DNA from: Planctomycetota bacterium
GTDB taxonomy: Bacteria; Planctomycetota; Planctomycetia; Pirellulales; Pirellulaceae
Reading direction: 5' to 3'
Assembly (NCBI GenBank): GCA_017303505.1
Contig: JAFLCP010000001.1
Location: 62,001-126,000 of the forward strand
DNA length: 64,000 nt
Under the pieces are notes generated by a model that searched no databases, was not told where the DNA came from, and worked only from the letters and a program-made list of their open reading frames with translations. Below, one piece after another: positions 1 to 7,544 of this stretch. The position numbers and the translations under genes were made by a program. Every line of letters starts with the position of its first letter. The stretch's first letter is position 1.

Positions 1-569
1 GCATACGAATTCAACAAGCTAATCCCATCGCCTTGAATAAAGTCGAATTTCGAACGAAGCTCGTAAATGCCCTGAATTCTCTTGCTAAGAGTGTTCGCGT
101 ACCATCGAGAAGAAATACCCTTCCCTGCCTCGCCAGATTTGATTAGCCCACTCCCTGCTGCAAGTATTCCGCCATGATAAGTCCTGTTCTTGAGAATGGT
201 CTGAAAGGCTTTTTGTCTTATCGACGTTGAACGGGACTCTAATTCCTTTTTTACGTTTTCAACTGATATTTCAAACTCCTCAATCCTCCGCCAAAGCCAT
301 TTGGCGTTTGCACCGAAAATGGTCTGCCAAACGGAAGCCACATCGTCATCTAGTTCTATCATTGTGACTCGATCTGCAAGCCCGTCGAAACCTACAGTCA
401 GACTAATGATCCCTCCTCCCGCAAACGGCTCGATAAAGTTGGTGGGTTTATGCGGTAGACTAGCTAACCATGCCTTGGCATAGGGCACAAGCCAAGTCTT
501 TCCACCAGGATATCGGAAGGGGCTCAATTTCTTGACAGCTGCAACATTTACAACTTTGGATTTTGCCAT
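1..569 (-). CDS. Dam/D12-type N6-adenine DNA methyltransferase, partial (C-terminus off the left edge)
   Basis: The 189 visible residues start at an ATG (567-569) and contain the two N-terminal hallmarks of the D12 class: FRYPGGK at residues 18-24 (motif X, AdoMet side) and EPFAGGG at 47-53 (motif I). The DPPY catalytic motif of this class would come just beyond the visible end, so activity cannot be judged. The predicted reaction is transfer of a methyl group from AdoMet to N6 of adenine in double-stranded DNA, protecting it from the neighbouring endonuclease. The start codon shares one base with the stop of the upstream endonuclease gene (TGATG arrangement), so the two are probably translationally coupled. 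Class assignment is strong; the recognition sequence cannot be read from the fragment. Confidence 0.88.
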   Translation of the reverse strand, partial: MAKSKVVNVAAVKKLSPFRYPGGKTWLVPYAKAWLASLPHKPTNFIEPFAGGGIISLTVGFDGLADRVTMIELDDDVASVWQTIFGANAKWLWRRIEEFEISVENVKKELESRSTSIRQKAFQTILKNRTYHGGILAAGSGLIKSGEAGKGISSRWYANTLSKRIQGIYELRSKFDFIQGDGISLLNSY

Positions 570-1432
570 CAGAACTCGCCTATCGTTTTGTTTGTGGGAG
601 GAGTCAACTTTTCATCCAGTTTTTGCTGAAGAACTGAGACAAAATCCGACACTCTTCCTGGAATAGGTATCGTTATCTTTTTCAGCGATTCCGAGAATTT
701 TGTGAAAACCGATCGATGTCGAATTAGCTGATAGCGATTCTTGGAAGTGTCTAATTCCAAATCATAGATTAGCCAAGCGATTTCGGCTTCGTTTGGCGAA
801 ACCTCGACTAGCTTCGGTAGCGTTTCAAAAAAGCACCGGTCAAGGGCGACCGCCGTTTTCTTTCGCCAAGTATGAAATATTCCCCCCTTGAATAGCAACT
901 GAGGGGCTAGCCTTTTTCGTGATGAAGAAAGGAAATCTGGACGAGGATAGTTCTTTTCTGTTGACCAATCAAAGTGCTGATTGGCACGAGTATTGGACAT
1001 GTAGAACTCGAACGGATTTCGAACGTTTCCAGATATATAGACTGCCTGAACTTCGAGCCCGCCGAAATCGACGACTCGCCCCCGCTCATCATATGAAACG
1101 AGCACTATGTCGATATTTCCGGCAGAGCCATCATTACCATCCTTCAAACGAACTTCCGTCAACGACGTCCACATCGCGTCAGGAGGAAAGAAAAATTGCG
1201 CTGCATCTTCTGCAATGATCCAATCTTGCCGAAATCGAACAGGACAAGTTATGACGGTATTGTTTTGGTCGAGAATGCAACAAACACCCAGTGGTGAGCT
1301 AGCTTTATCTTTAGTGCAATTGGGCACCCGGTTGTTGAAGGGACAAAGTCTTAGCTTTCGATAGCGAATCGCTTCCGCAGATTGATTGTCTGCGGGAAAA
1401 CCGAAAATTTCCCCAAGCGGCTGTTTGGTCAT
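569..1432 (-). CDS. NotI-like type II restriction endonuclease
   Basis: This is a 287-residue protein with a cysteine cluster near the N-terminus (C30, C39, C51/C52, C63) in the context LCPFNN...CTK...GVC. It resembles the iron-binding Cys4 fold of the NotI family. A PD-(D/E)xK-type core follows: E93, D108 (in NIDIV) and E127-V-Q129 (in LEVQAVY); the ExQ variant of the last motif is what NotI-type enzymes use. It is expected to cleave double-stranded DNA at a specific site. The gene lies directly upstream of the D12 methyltransferase, overlapping it by one base, which supports a restriction-modification role. The ATG at 1430-1432 is preceded by only a weak purine stretch. The family call rests on remembered motifs, so an HMM search is needed; the sequence specificity is unknown. 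Confidence 0.72.
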   Translation of the reverse strand: MTKQPLGEIFGFPADNQSAEAIRYRKLRLCPFNNRVPNCTKDKASSPLGVCCILDQNNTVITCPVRFRQDWIIAEDAAQFFFPPDAMWTSLTEVRLKDGNDGSAGNIDIVLVSYDERGRVVDFGGLEVQAVYISGNVRNPFEFYMSNTRANQHFDWSTEKNYPRPDFLSSSRKRLAPQLLFKGGIFHTWRKKTAVALDRCFFETLPKLVEVSPNEAEIAWLIYDLELDTSKNRYQLIRHRSVFTKFSESLKKITIPIPGRVSDFVSVLQQKLDEKLTPPTNKTIGEF

Positions 1433-1700
1433 CTAAAGTACTTCAAGCTTAATCAAGGATTTGCGATCATTTTCCAATATGTATCTCAATGCAGCAGTGT
1501 ATCAGCGTTACCTAGACCGTGGCAAACGCTGGGTGAAGAAGTTCGAGCATTTCAAGAGTGGATATTGCAACCCCAATAGACGACAGTTTTGACGGGCTTG
1601 AGAGATTTTGGCGTTAGACAATATGCCCAAGAGATATCACGTCACCAAGAAAGTCATCTAACGTCCCTTAGTGGGATCTTACGGTAGGGAAAGTGAAAAA

Positions 1701-1773
<73 letters not shown>

Positions 1774-2387
1774 GTGTGAGTGGCTCAAGAGGACAGGTTG
1801 TAAAGAACAAACTGTCGTGCGAACTACCCGAAAAATCGGGTGTTCCATGAAGAGACTTAAGCGTAACCGCGAGGGTTCAGTTGTGGAAGGGTTGAATCGA
1901 ATTCCACCCCCAAAAAACACCCCCACGGCTAGCCCCCTTCAACTCAATGCAACAGGTGGTGGCGATCCTTCAGAAAAGAGCTAGCTCCATAGGGTCGAAA
2001 CCAACGATTTAGTGAAAAAAACAACGAAAATAGCCTTCTCCCGCAAGCCACTTTCGTTTGCGTCTCCCACACCATTGCGACCTTTCAGGAAACTCAACGC
2101 TATCAATACACTGCCCCCAGCCTGCATTTTTTACTAAATGGAAAAACAAAATTTGACAGTCAGAATAACCGTGCTAGACTGCCCGCACTTGTCACCTTTT
2201 CGTTTGCCTCAGATGGACCTTACTGAGGCCAAATCGTGATGTGGGTTGGTCGAACTGGCTTGATCTAAAAGATTCGTTCACCCAACCTCCCACCATCACG
2301 AAATCACATGCCTGCAGGGATTTGCGGCGTGAGTTGCGTCAATTATTGACTCACTTTCTTTTTTCATTCGTGGAGAATACTACGTCT
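1774..2387. other. Intergenic region with the promoter and leader of the subtilase gene
   Basis: Between the tRNA and the subtilase start I see no convincing gene. An open frame begins at 2241, in frame with the subtilase, but its first 49 residues do not look like a signal sequence, so it is treated here as 5' leader. The only recognisable signal is the sigma-70-like promoter at 2153-2180. That would give an untranslated leader of about 200 nt before the preferred start at 2388. Confidence 0.5.
2153..2180 (+). promoter_or_regulatory. Sigma-70-like promoter for the subtilase gene
   Basis: A perfect -35 TTGACA (2153-2158) is followed after 16 bases by TAGACT (2175-2180), which matches the -10 consensus in four of six positions. 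It lies upstream of the subtilase on the coding strand, with no other gene between. Confidence 0.5.
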
Positions 2388-4778
2388 ATGCGCACAGAAA
2401 AGAATCGCCGCTCTCGTCACTCCGCTCAACTTAAACAACGCTCCAAACGGAACCTGCGTGTTGAACATCTCGAACTACGCGAATTGCTCGCAGCCGATTT
2501 CGCTGCCCGCGAACTACTCATTCAATACGCCCCAGGCTATGAACCTGTAGCTACCGCCCAATCCTCGTACTCTGTGCGCGAAACCATTCACACCAATGCC
2601 ATGAAAGAAATGGATTTCGGTGTGATGCAAGTCGTAGAACTCCCCGATAACACCGATGTGATCGCCGCTGCTCGACACTACAGTCAACAACCTGGCGTTC
2701 TTTACGCTGAACCGAACTGGAAACTCACGAACAACGCAATCAGCAACGACCCTCAATATACCGGCGGTGCTTTGTGGGGTATGGAAAGCGATGACTCGCC
2801 TGTGAACATTGGTCCGGCCAACACAACTTCTCTGTTTGGATCACAAGCAGAAGAAGCTTGGAATGCAGGCTACACCGGCAGCAGCAACATCGTTGTCGGT
2901 ATCATCGATGAAGGCATCGACATCAATCACCCTGACCTTGCCTCGAACATCTGGGTAAACCCCTATGAAATCGCTGGCAACAACGTTGACGATGATGGCA
3001 ACGGCTACGTCGATGACACCAACGGTTGGGATTTTTATTACGATGACAACACCGTATACGATGCTGGCGAAGATGCCCACGGCACTCACGTCGCTGGTAC
3101 CATCGGTGGCGTAGGAGGTAACGGTATCGGCGTTGCCGGTATGAACTGGGAAGTCACGATGATTTCCACCAAGTTCCTCGGCCCAGGTGGCGGCTACACG
3201 TCAGATGCTGTGCGAGCTGTCGACTATCTTACTGACCTCAAGACTCGACATGGCATCAATATCGTTGCCAGCAATAACTCGTGGGGTGGCGGTGGCTACT
3301 CACAAGCATTGCATGATGCGATCCTGCGTCACGCCAAAGCCGACATCCTATTCGTCGCGGCCGCTGGTAACAGCACCTCGAACAACGATACCACTGGAAA
3401 CTATCCGTCCAATTACACAACCTTAAGTGGTACGGTGAATGAAGCCGCTGCCAGCTACGAAGGCGTTATCGCTGTTGCGTCGATTACCAGCACTGGAGCT
3501 ATATCAAGTTTCTCCAGCTACGGTGCGACCACCGTCGATATCGGTGCTCCAGGTTCCGGCATCATTTCAACGACACCCAATAATACGTATTCGAACTACA
3601 GCGGCACCTCGATGGCAACGCCGCACGTAACAGGTGCGGTTGCGCTGTATGCTTCGAAGTATCCGAGCGCTTCAGCAGAACAAATTCGAAATGCCATTTT
3701 GTCGACAGCGACACCCACGACCTCGCTGACCGGCAAAACGGTGACCGGCGGTCGGCTCAATATCGCAGCCGCTCTTGACTACAACAACACGCCGACACCT
3801 TCCTTCACCATTAGCGACAGCTCTGTTTCAGAAGGCAACAGCGGTACGAAAACGGCGAGCTTTACAGTCACGCTCTCGGCAGCTTCAGCATCGACGGTTA
3901 CGGTGGACTATGCAACCGCTAACGGTACCGCGACCGCTGGCAGCGACTATGTGGCAGGCAGCGGTACGTTGAGCTTCGCTCCTGGTGAACTTACCAAGAC
4001 AATCAATGTGACCATCAACGGTGACACAACTTTCGAGAGCAACGAAACGTACTTTGTCAACTTGAGCAACCCCAGTGGAGCCACGCTCAATGACAGCCAA
4101 GGATCGGGTACCATCACCAACGATGATACCAGTCCGGTCGGTGTCAGCATCAACGACGTCTCAATCACCGAAGGAAATCGTAATACGAAGAACATGCAGT
4201 TTACGATTACCCTCTCCAACGCATTGAGCACGGCAGTCACCGTAAACTACGCAACCGCCAATGGCTCTGCTATTGCAGGTAGCGACTACAACGCCACTTC
4301 TGGTAGCGTGCGAATTCGCGCTGGCCGAACCAGCGCCACAGTGAGTGTCGCCATTCGCGGCGATCGAACCGTTGAAGCCAACGAGAACTTCTTTGTGAAC
4401 CTCACCAGCGTCACCGGAACCAACATCATCGATGGCCAAGGGATCGGTACCATCATCAACGATGACGGTACCTCAGGGAACGGCATCATGACCGGCTTCT
4501 CGTGGCTACAAGAAGTGTGGAGCGATGTAGCAGTTGGCATCAGCAACTCGAATATTCCTGTTGCCGACACCATTGTGCAAAGCGTCGATAACTTCTTTGC
4601 CAAACTTTCGCCAACACAACCCGCAGGCTCCACAACTGCGACCGCCAGCACCACGCAAGCCGCGACCGGCACCGTGCGACTGGCAAGCTCCACATCGAGC
4701 AACGCGCCCACTTGCACCGACCAGTCCGTCGACATGGCGTTGCAACAATGGCTCCGCAACTCGTTCGATTGGCTGTGA
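2388..4778 (+). CDS. Secreted subtilisin-like (S8) serine protease with two Calx-beta domains
   Basis: The catalytic triad is clear: Asp in IIDEGIDINHPDL (residue 174 from the preferred start), His in DAHGTHVAGT (231) and Ser in SGTSMATPHV (408). The two copies of a roughly 105-residue Calx-beta domain that follow each start near an SxxEG motif and end in a TNDD/INDD motif; such domains bind calcium and often mediate adhesion. A Ser/Thr-rich C-terminal tail ends the protein. The N-terminus is basic and contains VEHLELRELLAAD, the planctomycete variant N-terminal motif of large exported proteins. The start at 2388 is preferred over the in-frame ATG-proximal extension from 2241 because a GGAGA box lies about 11 bases upstream and the motif then sits about 30 residues in. 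The likely role is extracellular protein degradation; the substrate is unknown. Confidence 0.9.
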   Translation: MRTEKNRRSRHSAQLKQRSKRNLRVEHLELRELLAADFAARELLIQYAPGYEPVATAQSSYSVRETIHTNAMKEMDFGVMQVVELPDNTDVIAAARHYSQQPGVLYAEPNWKLTNNAISNDPQYTGGALWGMESDDSPVNIGPANTTSLFGSQAEEAWNAGYTGSSNIVVGIIDEGIDINHPDLASNIWVNPYEIAGNNVDDDGNGYVDDTNGWDFYYDDNTVYDAGEDAHGTHVAGTIGGVGGNGIGVAGMNWEVTMISTKFLGPGGGYTSDAVRAVDYLTDLKTRHGINIVASNNSWGGGGYSQALHDAILRHAKADILFVAAAGNSTSNNDTTGNYPSNYTTLSGTVNEAAASYEGVIAVASITSTGAISSFSSYGATTVDIGAPGSGIISTTPNNTYSNYSGTSMATPHVTGAVALYASKYPSASAEQIRNAILSTATPTTSLTGKTVTGGRLNIAAALDYNNTPTPSFTISDSSVSEGNSGTKTASFTVTLSAASASTVTVDYATANGTATAGSDYVAGSGTLSFAPGELTKTINVTINGDTTFESNETYFVNLSNPSGATLNDSQGSGTITNDDTSPVGVSINDVSITEGNRNTKNMQFTITLSNALSTAVTVNYATANGSAIAGSDYNATSGSVRIRAGRTSATVSVAIRGDRTVEANENFFVNLTSVTGTNIIDGQGIGTIINDDGTSGNGIMTGFSWLQEVWSDVAVGISNSNIPVADTIVQSVDNFFAKLSPTQPAGSTTATASTTQAATGTVRLASSTSSNAPTCTDQSVDMALQQWLRNSFDWL

Positions 4779-4856
4779 GAACAGGCTGGAGGAATGAGAC
4801 TTGAGACTGGAGGCTTGCGACTGGGGAGACTATTCTTCGGTGGCAGGCCTTTTTTA

Positions 4857-4910
4857 GTGGTTCAGTTTTCAGTGATTCAGTGATTCAGTGATTCAGTGGT
4901 TCAGCTTTCA
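4857..4910. repeat. 8-bp tandem array (TGATTCAG family), single-sided copy
   Basis: After the subtilase stop comes AGTGGTTCAGTTTTCAG and then repeated CAGTGATT units. The same array occurs at 42967-43030 and 45182-45230, with inverted copies at 43114-43163 and 45385-45431. The flanks also hold a second short repeat built on GAGACTTGAG / CAAGCCTC in opposite orientations (about 4794-4835 and 4920-4946). The regulator gene ends just downstream on the other strand. Confidence 0.8.
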
Positions 4911-4933
4911 AGGTCCTCCTCAAGCCTCATACC

Positions 4934-6085
4934 TCACCCCTCAAGCCTGCTCCGGTAGGCGCCGGGGGGCATGCCGAAGTTTTTGCGAAATACAACGCTC
5001 AAATATTCAGGGTGCTCAAAACCTGTTTGCGTGGCGATCTTGTCGAGCGGCAACTCCGTCTCGCGCAACAATACTTTCACGCGATCTAACCGCTGCTGCA
5101 ATATCGCTTGATGCGGTGTCTTGCCAACAATTTTCAGAAAGCGATTTTCCAAGACGCGGCGCGACATGGGAATATCGCGCAGAATGTCTTTCACCGTGAT
5201 CCCCGAACATGCGTGCGTTCGAATGTAACGCACCACCGCTGCAATCTCCCGATCTTCAATCGCCAATACATCCGTCGATTGACGTGTCGCCACTCCCAGC
5301 GGCTCAATAAAGTGCCCTTCCGCAGGAATTTTTTTACCATCCATCGCTTGTCGCAACAGATCGGCCGCTAGATAACCAGTTCGCCGCGCATCGGGAATCA
5401 CACTCGACAACGGTGGATCACACAAATTGCACAACAACTCATCGTTATCAACTCCAATCACAGCCACCTCATCCGGCACTGCAATGCCAAGTTGTCGACA
5501 GCTATCCAATACTTGCTGGGCTTTCATGTCATAACAGGCCATGATGCCAATCGGCTTAGGCAACTGGCATAACCAATGAACCATACGATCCATTTGTTCT
5601 TGCCAGCGATAACCTTGCTGACCACGCGTCGCATTTTCAAACTGATAACATTTCGCGCCGCGCGCATGCACCTCTTGCAGGAAAATGTCACCGCGCCAAC
5701 GACTCCAATTGAAACCGATCTCTCCGCAATACGCCAAATTGCGAAAGCCGCGCTGCAAAAGATGATCCGCGGCGAGCCGTGCAATCGCTCCATCGTCCGT
5801 CTCAACCCACGGTAAATCGGGAAGAGGGCGAGCAGCACTCACATCGATGACGGGAATCTTGAGCTTCGACAGCGCAGCGGCAATTTGCGGTGTCTCAATT
5901 CGAGCGATCACTCCATCCCCATGCCAATTGGTGAGCCACCTGGGAGCTTCCGCGGACCGCTGCTGCTCAGGAAGGTAAATCGACCAGCCAGGAAACTCGT
6001 GCAGATAGTCGGTAATCCCTTCAACCAACCCTCGTGCGTAGGCATTCGACGTTTCCACGAGCAGAGCTACCGACTTGCGAGCCAT
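4934..6085 (-). CDS. XylR-like transcriptional regulator (periplasmic-binding-protein sensor plus AraC-type HTH)
   Basis: The first 270 or so residues have the fold signature of LacI/GalR sugar-binding regulators (for example GVIARIET, TDDGAIARLAADHLL, DEVAVIGVDNDELLC). The last 100 residues are an AraC-type double helix-turn-helix (VKDILRDIPMSRRVLENRF and the conserved IATQTGFEHPEYLSVVFRK). This order, sensor first and AraC domain last, is that of XylR of enteric bacteria; such proteins bind a sugar and activate catabolic genes. It is divergent from the Gfo/Idh/MocA oxidoreductase gene across 221 bp containing two perfect palindromes, so it probably controls that gene and the PVC dehydrogenase downstream. 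The inducer cannot be inferred; xylose is only the family precedent. Confidence 0.88.
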   Translation of the reverse strand: MARKSVALLVETSNAYARGLVEGITDYLHEFPGWSIYLPEQQRSAEAPRWLTNWHGDGVIARIETPQIAAALSKLKIPVIDVSAARPLPDLPWVETDDGAIARLAADHLLQRGFRNLAYCGEIGFNWSRWRGDIFLQEVHARGAKCYQFENATRGQQGYRWQEQMDRMVHWLCQLPKPIGIMACYDMKAQQVLDSCRQLGIAVPDEVAVIGVDNDELLCNLCDPPLSSVIPDARRTGYLAADLLRQAMDGKKIPAEGHFIEPLGVATRQSTDVLAIEDREIAAVVRYIRTHACSGITVKDILRDIPMSRRVLENRFLKIVGKTPHQAILQQRLDRVKVLLRETELPLDKIATQTGFEHPEYLSVVFRKNFGMPPGAYRSRLEG

Positions 6086-6090
6086 CGTTA

Positions 6091-6107
6091 AAAACCTCAG
6101 AGGTTTT
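6091..6107. promoter_or_regulatory. 17-bp palindrome over the regulator's ribosome binding region
   Basis: Perfect 8-bp arms AAAACCTC and GAGGTTTT surround one central base, 6 bp upstream of the regulator's ATG. The arm contains the GAGG that would serve as its Shine-Dalgarno sequence. It could be an autoregulatory operator or an RNA hairpin that hides the ribosome site. Confidence 0.45.
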
Positions 6108-6166
6108 GGTCATTCGGCTGAAAACACCGCAGTTAAAGCTAATCGATCGCCCTCCCCGCAGCACCA

Positions 6167-6178
6167 CCCCTGCAGGGG
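6167..6178. promoter_or_regulatory. 12-bp perfect palindrome in the divergent promoter region
   Basis: CCCCTGCAGGGG is a perfect palindrome about midway between the XylR-like regulator and the oxidoreductase gene, followed by an AT-rich stretch suited to a promoter. It is a candidate operator; the binding protein is inferred only from position. Confidence 0.35.
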
Positions 6179-6306
6179 ATTTTTGGTAAAAAATCTAATA
6201 TTGAATGCGCTTTTTCTCAGTGTCAACGCTCGCGCCAGAATCCATACTAAGGACGTTGAAATACTTATCGTTTCCATCCTCTCCCTCCCAAGAAACGGAT
6301 CCTGCC

Positions 6307-7422
6307 ATGTCGGTGAAGCCTGTCAGAGTCGCGATGATCGGCCTCGGTTTTGGTGCTGAGTTCATTCCCATTTATCAAGCTCATCCTCATGCGGAAGTGG
6401 TCGCCATTTGCCGCCGCAATGAAGCAGAGATGAATGAAGTTGGCGATCGGTTCGGAATTGCCAAGCGGTACACCAAGTACGCAGATGTCTTGAGTGACCC
6501 TGACATCGATTTCGTTCACATCAATTCGCCGATTCCCGATCATGCTTGGATGAGTCTCGAAGCTTTGCAGGCTGGCAAGCATGTGATGTGCACCGTGCCA
6601 ATGGCGACCACCATTGAAGAGTGCCAACAGATTTGCAATATGGTCAAGAAGACCGGCTTCAAATACATGATGGCCGAGACCGTTGTCTATAGCCGCGAGT
6701 TTTTATTCCTTAAAGAGCTTTACCAAAAAGGTGAACTCGGCAAGATTCAATATCTGGCTGCCTCCCATCCACAAGATATGGACGGCTGGCCTGAGTATTG
6801 GGAACGCATGATTCCAATGCATTATGCAACACACGTTGTCAGTCCCTGCTTGGGCTTGGTCAACGGTCGTGCAGAGTATGTGTCGTGCTTTGGTAGCGGT
6901 ACGGTTCGCGAAGATATTCGTCGCAAGTCGGGTAACGCATTTGCGGTTGAATCGTGCCATATCAAGATTGCGGAGAGCGATGTTGCTTGCCATATCTGGC
7001 GATTCCTTTACGACACCGCTCGTCAATATCGTGAGAGCTTTGATGTGTACGGCACCAAGCAGAGCTTTGAGTGGTCTTTGGTTGAAGGCCAACCTCACGT
7101 GATCCACACAGCAAAGAAGCCAGAGCACGAGATCCCAAGCCCAATCGAAGTTCCCGATTATGCCCACTTGTTGCCTGAACCCATTCGCAAGTTTACACGT
7201 TCTATTCAAGATGCGGATCATCTTTCGTTTATTCAAGGTGGTGGGCATGGCGGCTCACATCCTCACTTGGTCCATGAGTTCGTTTCTTCATTGATCGAAG
7301 ATCGTGATCCATGGCCAAACGCAGTGACTAGCGCTAACTGGACGTGCGTTGGTTTGTGTGCCCATGAATCGGCAATGAAAGGTGGAGCGATTGTTCCATT
7401 GCCGAAGTTTACTTTGGAATAA
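6307..7422 (+). CDS. Gfo/Idh/MocA family NAD(P)-dependent oxidoreductase
   Basis: The N-terminus VRVAMIGLGFGAEF is a Rossmann dinucleotide-binding loop (GxGxxG variant). HINSPIPDHAWMSLEALQAGKHVMCTVPM follows, the usual GFO_IDH_MocA sequence around the conserved catalytic-site region, where the common EKP is replaced by TVP. These enzymes oxidise or epimerise sugars and inositols with NAD(P). The length of 371 residues is normal for the family. The start at 6307 is chosen over an in-frame extension from 6205 because the Rossmann strand begins eight residues later and the extra 34 residues have no counterpart in the family. The gene is divergent from a XylR-like regulator and 122 bp upstream of the PVC dehydrogenase, consistent with a sugar pathway. 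The missing EKP lysine makes the exact chemistry uncertain. Confidence 0.9.
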   Translation: MSVKPVRVAMIGLGFGAEFIPIYQAHPHAEVVAICRRNEAEMNEVGDRFGIAKRYTKYADVLSDPDIDFVHINSPIPDHAWMSLEALQAGKHVMCTVPMATTIEECQQICNMVKKTGFKYMMAETVVYSREFLFLKELYQKGELGKIQYLAASHPQDMDGWPEYWERMIPMHYATHVVSPCLGLVNGRAEYVSCFGSGTVREDIRRKSGNAFAVESCHIKIAESDVACHIWRFLYDTARQYRESFDVYGTKQSFEWSLVEGQPHVIHTAKKPEHEIPSPIEVPDYAHLLPEPIRKFTRSIQDADHLSFIQGGGHGGSHPHLVHEFVSSLIEDRDPWPNAVTSANWTCVGLCAHESAMKGGAIVPLPKFTLE

Positions 7423-7544
7423 CCTCCTGCATCCTTTTACCCAAGTCCTTTGCGTTGACCGTTGGAATCGCACGATTTCAACGGTTGCCGCTCACCTTAT
7501 GTTGCGGTTTTAATTAAGCTGCACTCTGTCGCGTATTACTGTCA

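Noticed and set aside
1479-1592. 37-codon plus-strand frame (MYLNAAVYQRYLDRGKRW at its start) between the endonuclease and the tRNA
   Set aside because: Too short and without a ribosome site or recognisable family; at most a decayed fragment of a mobile or regulatory gene.
2241-2387. N-terminal extension of the subtilase from the start at 2241
   Set aside because: The extra 49 residues lack a signal sequence, and a ribosome site precedes the ATG at 2388.
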